Shown piece after piece: positions 12,126 through 21,470 of a DNA stretch of 64,000 bases. The notes under the pieces were generated by a model. It worked only from the letters and a program-made list of their open reading frames with translations, ran no database searches and was not told where the DNA came from. Position numbers and translations under genes: made by a program. The stretch comes from Welwitschia mirabilis (Eukaryota; Gnetophyta; Gnetopsida; Welwitschiales), in the NCBI GenBank assembly GCA_051453625.1, contig JBOZIK010000001.1:207771521-207835520 (forward strand), given 5' to 3'. Each line of letters begins with the position of its first letter. The stretch's first letter is position 1.

Positions 12126-12383
12126 CTAAAAGCATCGTCGACACAAATCCGTTGGCCGCTTCTTAAATTCGACGTTACAGATGTGCAAAATCCTCTACCT
12201 TTTGAATCTACTGTTGTCGAGTCATCAATGAACTGCATCGTAGAACGGTCTTTGCAAGCATTGCTTGATCTGTACAATGAAGAATTTACAGTTTTGTTTT
12301 CGTTGACCGAGGAAGACAAGTCATCAAATTCCTGTGATCTGTACACGGCATTTCATAAATTTCTTCGAATCAGGGAAACCTAG
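12087..12383 (+). other. Unrecognised 98-codon open frame, plus strand
   Basis: The frame is open from a stop at 12084-12086 to a stop at 12381-12383. Its composition looks like an ordinary folded protein: an aromatic/hydrophobic block (RWPLLKFDVTDV), a leucine-rich helix-like part (SLQALLDLYNEEF) and acidic EEDKSS. No ATG begins it, so it would be an internal exon or fragment. I do not recognise the family. It lies between the AP2 exon (opposite strand) and the A-element LTR. Confidence 0.35.
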
Positions 12384-12434
12384 TTTTCTGATTGTCGACA
12401 TTTCTTCCAAGCTGCCTGAAAATTATCAATGCTA

Positions 12435-12647
12435 GGGTCCAGTAAATTCCATACATTTATGAAGCGTGACTCCTCGATATTTAGAGCTTCGCCTTGAGAA
12501 ATCAGTACTTTGTCGCTGAAGAATCTGCACGAACTCTTCTTTACTTAGATGATTTATTTGTTTCATTTTCTCTTCGTAATCTGAAATATGGACGTTGATA
12601 TCTGCGTCGGGGCCCCTGAACTTGAGAGTTGCTTTGTCATAGGCCTT
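12435..12647 (-). pseudogene. euAP2 transcription factor exon fragment
   Basis: There are 71 uninterrupted codons on the minus strand. They start with the end of the first AP2 DNA-binding domain ([12 protein letters not shown]), then the inter-domain linker ([31 protein letters not shown]), and then the start of the second AP2 domain ([12 protein letters not shown]). TLHKC, rather than the ANT-type RHHQ, places it in the APETALA2/TOE group of nuclear regulators. A TAG directly before KAYDKA sits where I expect an intron acceptor, so this looks like a genomic exon rather than a reverse-transcribed copy. After HKC the family's GRWEARMG is replaced by six unrelated residues and a stop. The first half of domain 1, most of domain 2 and any miR172 site are not seen. 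Confidence 0.8.
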
Positions 12648-13199
12648 CTAACATCTGTAATCCTTCACAAGCCACGGGGGAATGAATGGCTTCCTGAATT
12701 GTGTCCCTAAATTTTCTGGTTTGGCTCGTTCCTTGGACTACAGAGTTCGTCATATTTCCAATTATGTATGTAGTAAGACCTAGATTGCCACCCTCCACTT
12801 ACTCCCCATTTTTGATTTAGGACAACGAGGACTGAGGAGCGCCTGAAAACCCCATTGATTTATCAGACGCACGCTGTTCTTAGGTTCAAATTTGCTGTAT
12901 TAGGCATTTTCCTTCTGCGTGTGTCTCATGGAATCTGTCCATTCTCGCCATTAATGAAGCCTTTGTTTTCTTTTCGGTGAAAAGAAGTAAACCAAAAATC
13001 AGAAATTAAAGGCTTAAGAGTGCTCATAAGGAAATCGCCATTATGTCATTTTTTAATTAAAGTCAACAGATGAGATAGTTGTTGATTTGACTATATTCTG
13101 CAAGACGTTGAATTCGAGAAGTCAAGAAGGAAATATTAATTTCAGGTTATTGAAATAATATAAATTATCCAATGGTTGAATTCCTCTTGTTCTGCGTAG

Positions 13200-13970
13200 A
13201 TGGCCATACAATCAATGGGTTTCGAGAAAGGTACGTCTATAAAGTTCCATAATGGAATAGAACTTAAACCATTTAAATGGAGAGGAAAATATGATGCAAA
13301 CAAAGTAAACTTATTGAATCCCAATGGCATGGTGGAGTCGAGCAAAACAAACAGTTGGTAAGTCTAAATTTTTATATATATAATTAAAGGATTGTGAGAA
13401 TTTATCCAGGAAATGATTTCATTGAAAGTTCGAACAAGATATTTCTTGGATCATATTTGACGACATTATTTGTGGATCCATTTTACTTCTACTTACCTAT
13501 GATTAACAACAATGATAAATACATGCAAGTCTATGAATCTATGAAAATATGGCCCATGTTTTTCATTATATCATAGGCTTATTCTACATTTTACATATCA
13601 TTGTTAAATTTCAAACTACTTATGTTGCTCTTAGTTCAAAAGTTTTTTGGGAGGGGTAAATTTGTTGTAGCCATCAAAGATGGTAGCAAAGTACTTAAAG
13701 ACTCATTTTCATTTTGGATGTTGCAATTGCCTTATCACTTCCTCAGATTGTCATCTGGTTTATTATTCTTGTACTATGGAGATCAGGTGCTGATCATACA
13801 AAGAATACGCTTTTAGTGATTGTACCTTGTTAGTATTTCACCAGGCTATTTTAATATTTACACTCACTAAACAGATTATTAGAACTACTAGAGTACTAAC
13901 CAAGATTGCTTGAGTAAGAGAAGCATACAATTTGCTTCTTCACATGCTAGTAAGTCATGTTTTAAGGATA
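13200..13970 (+). pseudogene. Cyclic-nucleotide-gated channel (CNGC) fragment
   Basis: This is a broken plant CNGC cation channel. From about 13390 it reads DFIESSNKIFLGSY and FVDPFYFYLP (start and S1 helix), then in another frame FYILHIIVKFQTTYVALSSK (S2), FGRGKFVV, LSLPQIVIWFI (S3), and in a further frame LTKQIIRTTRVLTKIAW (S4) and AYNLLLHMLVSHVL (S5). These parts occur in normal order on the plus strand. At least two frameshifts and several stops separate them. Homology stops before the pore loop, calmodulin-binding and nucleotide-binding domains. The open 13200-13360 segment (MAIQSMGFEKGTSIKF onwards) may be its N-terminus but I cannot confirm this. It ends near a GTAAGT that could be a donor site. 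Confidence 0.8.
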
Positions 13971-13975
13971 TGATA

Positions 13976-14211
13976 GTAAAACATATATGGAAAAAAGGGG
14001 GACACGGGAGGAGGGGAGGAAGGGGAAGAGGAATATATGTCGACATCTAGAACATAGCCTTAAGAAATGTCAGATAGTGATGGAGGAACATAAAAACACT
14101 ATTTTGATGGCTCTCTCTCTTTTCTTAGTACTTCAATCGAATGCATCAACCTTATTCCTTTCCTTTTCAAGGGTTCCCAAACTTTTTCTTGAGGTAATCT
14201 TGATCACAACA
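13976..14211. other. Right arm of element G
   Basis: A strong G-rich purine run (13989-14033) could be a polypurine tract. It is followed by about 170 bases ending ATCACAACA. No coding sequence is recognised. If the purine run is a true tract, a short LTR should follow, but no matching copy is found at 158-838. Confidence 0.35.
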
Positions 14212-14481
14212 ATAAAGTTTTCAAGTCAATTTTTTTGAATTAATATCTTGTCTAGTGTGTTGTGTATTAGAAACTTGTAGTGGAGACTTTTACACAAGGT
14301 AAAGGCATCTACAAGACTTCTAGACATCTATAGAAGAAGAGATTTTTAGATTAAATCCAAGGTCAAATGATAAAAGATGTTTATATATTCAAATACATCT
14401 ACATATTATGAAGACCCTTATAGTCAAAGAAGATGTCTTGGCTAATTTGCAAAAGCTTAATGGAATAAATCTAATAAGGAA
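14212..14481 (+). mobile_element. Copia C 5' LTR piece 2
   Basis: This aligns with 48742-49030 of the 3' LTR (shared TCTAGTGTGTT/TCTAGTATGTT block, ACATCTA motifs, AGCTTAAT). It resumes exactly where piece 1 stops and is broken at 14482 by the LINE. Confidence 0.65.
14467..14481 (+). repeat. LINE target-site duplication, left copy
   Basis: AAATCTAATAAGGAA is repeated perfectly at 21351-21365 directly after the poly(A). A perfect 15-bp duplication is typical of target-primed LINE insertion. Confidence 0.9.
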
Positions 14482-14529
14482 AAGGAAAGGTTCAGTGAAT
14501 CTGGAGCACAGGAGGAAGCAAGGCTTGGA

Positions 14530-15700
14530 GGATCATGGATCGATGGGGATGGTTTTGGTTCCTAGTCACGGAGCACAGGGGCGATTTTAGCCATAACATA
14601 GACATTCCTCAGGTAAGTTATGGGATTATTTCGTTTTACAGTTCTACTCAGATTTTAGGGTTTTTTTTAAGGGATTTGGCCCCAATGTGGAGAAGCCTTA
14701 GTTCTCTAGGGAAGGAAAATCCCTTGTTTCAGACATCGATGAGGATGCATTTAATGAAATCAAGAAGAAGATCAAATATAGCTTAATAGATAAATTTATC
14801 TCATCTGGTCCTTGACCAAGGCTGGAACGGATCCATGAATGGGTTGGTACAAAATGAATAGGAGTTAGCAAAGTTGATCTTATTGTAATGCCAGAAGGGC
14901 CGGTATTATTTCAACTAGATAATGAACAAGATCGGGATGAAATAATCAGAAGAGGACTATGGTTTTTTAGTGTTTGAGGCCTTGCCCTAGCTAAATGGAC
15001 ACCGGGGATGTAATCGGACCCAAGTTTGTTAAGAGACTTCAGAGCTAGATTTGCATCCACAAGTTCCCTCTAGAGTTTTGGGATGAAGATTTATTAAGGA
15101 GAATGGCAGCTCAGTTTGGAGAATTAATCAAACTTGACAGAATTACTATTAAATAGACAAGATTAGTATTAACTAGATTTTGTATCTGGATAAGCCTCGA
15201 GGATACTAAGGAGATCTAATCTATAAAGTTTAGATCTAAATGGGGTATTTGTGATCTTGATGTCACATACAAGAACCTTCCGATACCTTGCATAGTCTAT
15301 GGAAAATCAAGATACCTCTCTAGAAGGTGTGCTCCTCCTGAAAAGAAATGCTTATATTGTGGAAGATTGGGTTATCTATGTGAAGAATGTCAAAAAAGAC
15401 TGATTGATATTGAAGAAAAGCTAAAGGAAACCTGCACTTTCTATGGGAAAACTGTCACAATCAGAACATATGCTAACATAAAGTAAAGGAAGGAACAAAC
15501 TAAAAAAGTGCTACTATTTTCCCCAAGGAAAGCAAGAAAAAGGAAGTATCAGAATAGGAGCATAACCCATTTCAATCTCTTATATATGAGAAAGATACCC
15601 AACAACCTTTAAACGACAATGAATCTAATGAAGTAGAAAACCAAATGAAGGAAAGGCCTAGTAATAGAATCCTCTAAGAATGAGAAATGACAGAGAACAT
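14530..15700 (+). pseudogene. LINE ORF1 (DUF4283 / zinc knuckle)
   Basis: This is an RNA-binding ORF1 relic of the plant L1 type. The DUF4283-like part reads KVDLIVMPEGPVLFQL and RRGLWFF (about 14870-14990). FPLEFWDEDLLRRMA in another frame (15060-15105) matches the usual 'LPLEFW' segment, followed by ISLEDTKEI. A zinc knuckle CLYCGRLGYLCEEC (15350-15391) has the normal histidine changed to tyrosine, and a second, weaker knuckle follows. Stops in frame include several CAA/CAG-to-TAA/TAG changes. Confidence 0.7.
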
Positions 15701-17505
15701 TGAAATATCTTTAAGCCACTACCAAAGATAACTTAAGGAAAGGACAAGCATCTAGAAAGGGGTGAAAAAACCCTAATAAATTATCTTGCATTTGCAGGGG
15801 CTTAGGATCCTCTTATAAGAAAAAGGCCCTATGAAATATAATCAATTAATATAGTATTGATTTAGTTTACTTACAAGAAAAGAAGATAAAAAATGATATG
15901 CAAAAATTGAATCTAGGATGCAATGAACATCTTTCACCATTGCAGACCAAGGTAACTCTGGTGGCCTTTGTTCTCTACCAAAAAAGAGGCAGATCTGATT
16001 CACAGTAGTGAGAACCACATCATAATTCTCTTTAAAAATGAAGGATAGACTATCACAAATATTTACAGTATGCAGCACAATCAAGACAAGGATGCTATAT
16101 TAGAAGAAACTTAAAGGACTATAGTAAATAAATCTAAATGACTTATATTGGGTAACTTCAACTAATGTCTTTATTATTGGGAAAATTCAGGGGGTGATAA
16201 TTGGAATTTTAGAGATGCCACAATACTAAAATATTTTTTTGATAAGATACTCCCTCACAGATGTCCCTATTGCTTGGTTTNNNNNNNNNNNNNNNNNNNN
16301 NNNNNNNNNNNNNNNNNNNNNNNNNNNNNNNNNNNNNNNNNNNNNNNNNNNNNNNNNNNNNNNNNNNNNNNNNNNNNNNNACAAGATTAGTGTTATCTAG
16401 ATTCTATGTTTGGATGAGTCTCAAAGATACAAAGGAGATCTAATCAATAAAGTTTAGATCTAAATGGGCTATTTATGATTTTGATGTCATATACGAGAAT
16501 CTTTTGATCCCTTGCATAGTCTATGAAAAATTAGGATACCTCTTTGGAAGATGTTCTCCTTTTAAAAAAAATGTTCACATTATGGCATATTAGTTCATCT
16601 ACAAGAAGAATGTCGAAAAAAATTGATTGATATTAAAGAAAAATCAAAGGAAACCTGTAATTTTTATGGGAAAACTGGTCACAATTAAAACATATGCCGA
16701 CACAAGCAAAGGAAGGAATAAACTAGAAAAAGTACTACTATTTTCCCCAGGGCAAGCAAGAAAAAGAAATCATTAAAACTAGAGCATAATACCTTTCAAT
16801 CTCTTATGAACAAGAATGACACCCAACAACCTCCAAATGACAAATAACCTAATGAAATGGAAATCCAAATAAAGGGAAGGCCCAATGATAGGACTCTCTA
16901 AGAATGAGAAATGCAGAGAATGTTGCAAAGAGCTCTCAAGCCACCATTGAAGATACTTTAAGAAAAGGCCAAGTGTACAAAAAGAGGTAAAAACACCCCC
17001 AATGAATTATCTCACATGAAATTATAGGGGACTAGGATCATCTTATAAGAAAAATACCCTAAGAAATCTGATCAGTCAATATAACATCGATTTAGTTTGC
17101 TTACAAGAAACAAAGATAAAAAATGATATGGAAAAAATAAATATAGGATGATAATGGACTTCTTTTACCATTGCAACCCAAGGCAACTCTAGTGGCCTTC
17201 TGATTTCTACTAGAAAAGAGATAGATATGATTCACAGTAGCAAGAATCACATCACAATTTTCCTTAAGAATAAAGATTAGAGTATCACAAATCTTTATAG
17301 TCCACAACACAATTAAGATAAGGCTACAATATTGGAAGAAGCTCAGAGGAGTGTAGTAGATAAATCTAAAGGATGAATTCAAATAATGTCTTCATTTCTA
17401 AGAAAACTCAGCAGGCAATAACTAGAATTCTAGAGATGCCTCAATACTAAAAGAATTTTTAGTAAGACACTCCCTCATAGACATTCTTATTACTGGGTGC
17501 AAATA
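15157..17505 (+). repeat. LINE internal duplication around a gap
   Basis: Positions 15157-16280 and 16381-17505 are two diverged copies of the same LINE segment (second half of ORF1, zinc knuckles, start of the endonuclease). They lie head to tail with 100 N (16281-16380) between. Both copies carry the endonuclease start, with GLGSSYKKKAL and DLVYLQEKKIKND in the first copy and DLVCLQETKIKND in the second. The copies differ too much by eye to be haplotypes. The outer target duplications match each other, so the duplication seems to be within one insertion, unless the gap hides a second LINE. Confidence 0.7.
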
Positions 17506-18189
17506 GATGTGATTGAATAAAAGAGTAGGTATAGATCTAATAATGTTAAAGATTGATAGAGTTCTAGCTGGAAAGAATCTAGTTAAACTTCCACTTAAAG
17601 CCTATAGTCTGAACAGGATTGCCTTAGATCACCATCCTATCAAACTCAGAATGGAGGTGATTTTATCCTAGAAAACTCTGTTTCATATGGAATGGTATTA
17701 GATTAACTAGATAAAAACTAGAATGCCATCAAAAAAAAATATGGGCACAATATGATGGGATCCAACCTATAACATTTTGGTATAGAGGCCTTAATACCCT
17801 AAAATCTCACATAAGAGATTGGAGAAAGAAAGATAAAGAGAGGTTTAAATCAAAAGCTAAACTTAAGGGGAAAATCAAAATTATCCAAATAAAGGAGGAG
17901 GAGGAAGATAATTATGATAGTCTTCGAAGCAGAGAATATCAATGCCTAATGAATCTACAAGAAATAAACATTGATGAAAAACATTATTGGAGAAAATGCT
18001 CAAGGATCAAGATGCTAAAATAGGATGATAAGCATACTAGACCAATCAATACAAATCTGATAACAGAATTAGAAGACTTTCTGTAGGAGGTCAAATCATA
18101 AAAAATGAAGAGGAAATAGCTAATGGATTACAGGATCATCCTAAGAGAATCTAGGAATAGGATGATATTGCCCCCGACTTAATTCCAGA

Positions 18190-20060
18190 AAACAAGAAAA
18201 TCTCGAATGAAAATAATTATATGTGAATAAACCCTTGAATAGAGAAGAGATTTCATCTACTATCAGATCCATGAAGAATAATCGAGCCCCTTGCCCTGAT
18301 CGTTAGCCAATCAAACTTTTCAAATACCACTTCTTCATCCTAGGGGATAACCTCCATGATGTAATGTAAGAAGTCTTCTACAACAAATGGATTATTAAGG
18401 AGATGAAAAGAACTAGAGTGGTACTCATACCAAAAAATAGAGATGCTAGTAAACCAGAGGATTTTAGGCCTCTAAGTGTTTGTATGTTATTTATAGAATG
18501 TTTGTGAAAATCATGATTAGCCAAATCGCCCTCTTGGTTCCCAATGTAATTTTAGAGAACCAAGCTGGCTTCATCTGATCCAGGTATATCCAAGACCAAA
18601 TCCTCTTGACTCATGAGATTATTCACTCTGTTAAAAAATACAAATTTCCTCTTCTTATTACTAAACTAGATATTACTAAAGCTTACAATTCTGTTAGTTA
18701 ACAAGCTTTAGGATGTATTCTTAGAAAAAAAGGATTCTATCAAGATATTATTAATCTCTAGTTATACATGCAACTTCCGTTGAATTTAGTATGAATGTCA
18801 ACAATCATAGATTAAATTTCTTCTCAATAGGAAGAAGTTTGAGATAAGGGAACCCCCTATTCCTATACTTTTTTCTGTTTATGATAAATGCATTATAGGT
18901 TTTCTTAAGAACAAATGGAGTTAAAGGAATCAGAATTGGAGGCTAAACCTTTCTTAATAATCACTATGTAGATGACACCATCATCATGACCAAGTATTCA
19001 TGTCAGCAATAAAAAGCAATAAAAAATATCATGAACACCTTTGCAGAGGTAACAGGGTTTTATACTAATTGGAACAAATCAAGAATACACACATGAACAA
19101 AAAATGTATTAGAGGGGATGAAATCACCTGAATACTGAGTACAAAATTAGGAGATCTAGAGGATATTTACCTAGTTATACCTCCTTGAAATTGGTACAAG
19201 ATAAATACCTAGAATTACATATTGGAATCTATCCAAAGGTGGTGTAGCTCTTGGCAAAATAACTTTCTTTTCTCAAAGGTTAAAATCATTCTCATAAACT
19301 CTTACTTAATCTCATCCTTTTTGTACATAGCTTCTTATATTGCCCTCCCCCCAATGAAATATCATATAAAAAATCAACAGTATCTTAAAGGACTTTATTT
19401 GGTTAAGAGAAAAGAATCACTAGTAAATTCATCTCTATAAATAGAAGACTATTACCGACTAAAAGGAATCAAGAGATTGGGAAATTTAAAAACCTGAAGA
19501 TTATATACTCACTTGAGCACATAAAATCCTAAAGAGACTGCAAGAAGAAGGTTAACCTTAGTGTGATTTGATTAATTACAAATACAAAGATTGGACAATT
19601 GATTATGAGGAGTTCTATCTAAGGAAGCATCTCAATAAATCTCACTAACAACTCATATATTTGAACATTTATCAAACTAATTCAACCAAGTAGATCCTTA
19701 TAAAGAAGTATGGAAAATAAGATAATTACAAAAAGTATTGGAGGGGATAAATTTCAGAAAAAATTAAGGTTTTTTGCTAGCTAATAGACCATCAGAGAAT
19801 TTTAATAAGAGACCAATTTCTCAAAAGAGGATTTCAAGAAGGCCCCAACTATCACATCTGCTAGTCCAATATAGAGACAACATAGCATATTTTACATCAA
19901 TGTGTTTGGAATAAGGAATTAACCTCTATAATGATGAAGTACTACCAAATCTGTAATATCCTTAACATGCATTTATGAGATGGGATCCATCTGACTTTTT
20001 GGTAGATTTAGCAGATCAAAAACAATTTAATTTTTAATAATGCCCCTCATCCTTTCCTAT
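18190..20060 (+). pseudogene. LINE reverse transcriptase and C-terminus
   Basis: The RT begins near LNREEISSTIRSMKNNRAPC (18230-18290), where family members read 'KAPGPDG'. The next block, RTRVVLIPKNRDASKPEDFR (18408-18467), matches 'LIPK...P.DFRPIS'. TKLDITKAYNSV (about 18660-18695) is the first catalytic aspartate block, and HYVDDTIIMTK carries the YxDD box at 18965-18976. Downstream, a thumb-like WCSSWQNNFLFSKVKIILIN (19234-19293) and a degraded cysteine/histidine tail (19860-19950, ending HQCVWNKEL) match the usual L1 C-terminus. Many frameshifts. Role in live elements: target-primed reverse transcription. Confidence 0.8.
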
Positions 20061-20382
20061 ATATACAGTAATAAGTATTATTCACCTTCCTTTCCAAATT
20101 AAAATTGCAATGGCGGCCACTCCAACTATTAATCTTTCCGATCTGGGCCTCTTTAAAGGATGCCTTACTCTATGGAAGAAAATATAGGCGATGGTATATT
20201 AGAGAATTGCTCTAATTTTTTGGGTATTTATTTTTATTTCTTTAAATATTTCGACTTGGTATGTCAGGTGAATGTACCATTCTTTTTCATTCAAGTTCTT
20301 AAATGAAAGGATTCCTTAAGGTACTTAAGATTAATCCTAGCTCTTTGGAGAGTAGCATAAGAAGATTGTGTAAGAGAAGCCC

Positions 20383-21022
20383 TTTTCCCCTACCATGTCA
20401 TCATCCTCACTAGACTTCCCCTAAGAGAACCTCTACAAGAAGAACTTCTTTTCATAGGAAGCATATTCCAAAGGAAACTACTGCATAAGCTATCCCTAGT
20501 AAGAGGAGGATGCCTTCATTCCTAGGTCATTCAGGGGAGCCATCTTCATCCCCAGCCCAATAGAAGACATCTGAGGAATACCTTTCTAGAACAACCCAAG
20601 AGTCAACTTAAGATCAACTGTTACCTAACTCTTAGGAGCAAGATAGACCCTCCCCTACTTCAGCCTCAGGCCCTAGCTCTTCATAGAGCTTCACCTTTGA
20701 TTCTTCTTCAGTGGAAATACAACCTCAACCTTAGAAAGATATTAACATAAATGCAACTAGACGAGAGGTATTGCTGACAACCATTCAGGGGTTGAAGAGG
20801 TATCCCTTTATCACATTGAGGCTTTCATAAAAAGTCGTACCCCAGGTCATAATATCAAACTATAAACAGAAAACTTTTTGTCTCCATCTAAATAAAAATC
20901 CAGCAGGTGCTAAAGAAGCTAAGGAGATAAATCAACCATTTGAAGCCCTCTCTGATGATTTAGAAAGATTTCTCCTCAAACATAACCATAGTAGCATTGT
21001 CCCATTCTTTAGAGGACTGTAA
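20383..21022 (+). pseudogene. Extra coding-like block at LINE 3' end
   Basis: One frame stays coherent from about 20383 to a TAA at 21020-21022, broken by several stops, some of which are plausible C-to-T changes of glutamine codons. The first half is serine/proline/threonine-rich (SGEPSSSPAQ; SPTSASGPSSS). The second half looks globular (REVLLTTIQGLKRYPFITL, EALSDDLERFLLKHNHSSI). Upstream at 20110 an ATG opens MAATPTINLSDLGLFKGC. Base composition is richer in C and G than the flanks. It is not RNase H, the usual extra domain here, and I do not recognise it. It could be a third ORF or transduced host sequence. Confidence 0.4.
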
Positions 21023-21342
21023 TCCTCCTCCTTCATGTTTATTCCCCTTTAAAATTGAGTTTCTTATAACTTTTAGTCTCAAGAGGTGTTTTTATCCTAG
21101 TTTGTCAGTAGTTCGATGCTCTTTTTTATCTATTTTTTATGTGTTTTGCAATACTAGATAGCAAGATTTTTTTGACTATGTCATCGAGGGGCGGTTTCGC
21201 TTCCATTATGGCCTTTTGCTCAAGTATCTCTTTACCAATTAGTAGACTACTTCCATTTTATGAATAGTTTAGTTATCCTGTTACTCCCGAGCATTTTCGC
21301 CCCTGATGTACATTTTCTAATTTAATATACATATTTTTTTTC

Positions 21343-21365
21343 AAAAAAAAAAATCTAATAAGGAA
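21343..21365 (+). repeat. LINE poly(A) tail and right target duplication
   Basis: A8 (21343-21350) is followed by AAATCTAATAAGGAA (21351-21365), identical to 14467-14481. Confidence 0.9.
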
Positions 21366-21470
21366 GAAGACATCTTGATGGAAATAAAAAGGTTATGGAA
21401 ATTGACTAGATATTAGATACACCCATAAAGTTAGGAAAATATATAATATTTAAAGATGTCTATTAATGAA
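21351..21470 (+). mobile_element. Copia C 5' LTR piece 3
   Basis: This continues the LTR after the LINE (AGAAGACATCTTGATGG, paired with AGAAGACATCTATTAGG near 49018). It ends near an AGATGTCTATTAATGAAG that resembles AACGTCTACAATGAAC at about 24352, the point where the LTR resumes. Confidence 0.5.

Larger units (their letters stand above)
158..14211. mobile_element. Composite element G with host gene fragments
   Basis: This insertion is defined by interruption of the copia C LTR. It begins TGTTGATGC and ends ATCACAACA (TG...CA, also a 5-base inverted TGTTG), with a 4-of-5 match 5-bp duplication. Terminal TG/CA and a 5-bp duplication suit an LTR retroelement, but I see no similarity between the left 680 bases and the right end, so LTRs are not demonstrated. 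Copia element A occupies 839-11450. Without A the element would be about 3.4 kb and made largely of gene-like sequence (11.45-13.98 kb). A gene-capturing transposon, or a non-autonomous retroelement, are both possible. Confidence 0.45.
14482..21350 (+). mobile_element. L1-type LINE, full span, inactive
   Basis: This is a 6.9-kb non-LTR retrotransposon with perfect 15-bp duplications on each side (14467-14481, 21351-21365) and an A8 tail at 21343-21350. Order: ORF1 (nucleic-acid binding, zinc knuckles), endonuclease, reverse transcriptase with YVDD, a zinc-like tail, then an unexpected extra coding-like block and 3' UTR. An internal stretch is duplicated across the gap at 16281-16380. It inserted into the LTR of copia C, so it is younger than C. 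Stops in all frames show that it has been silent for a long time. Confidence 0.85.

Noticed and set aside
12038-12346. 102-codon minus-strand frame rich in serine
   Set aside because: It is largely antisense to the better-looking plus-strand frame 12087-12383; low-complexity composition suggests a shadow.
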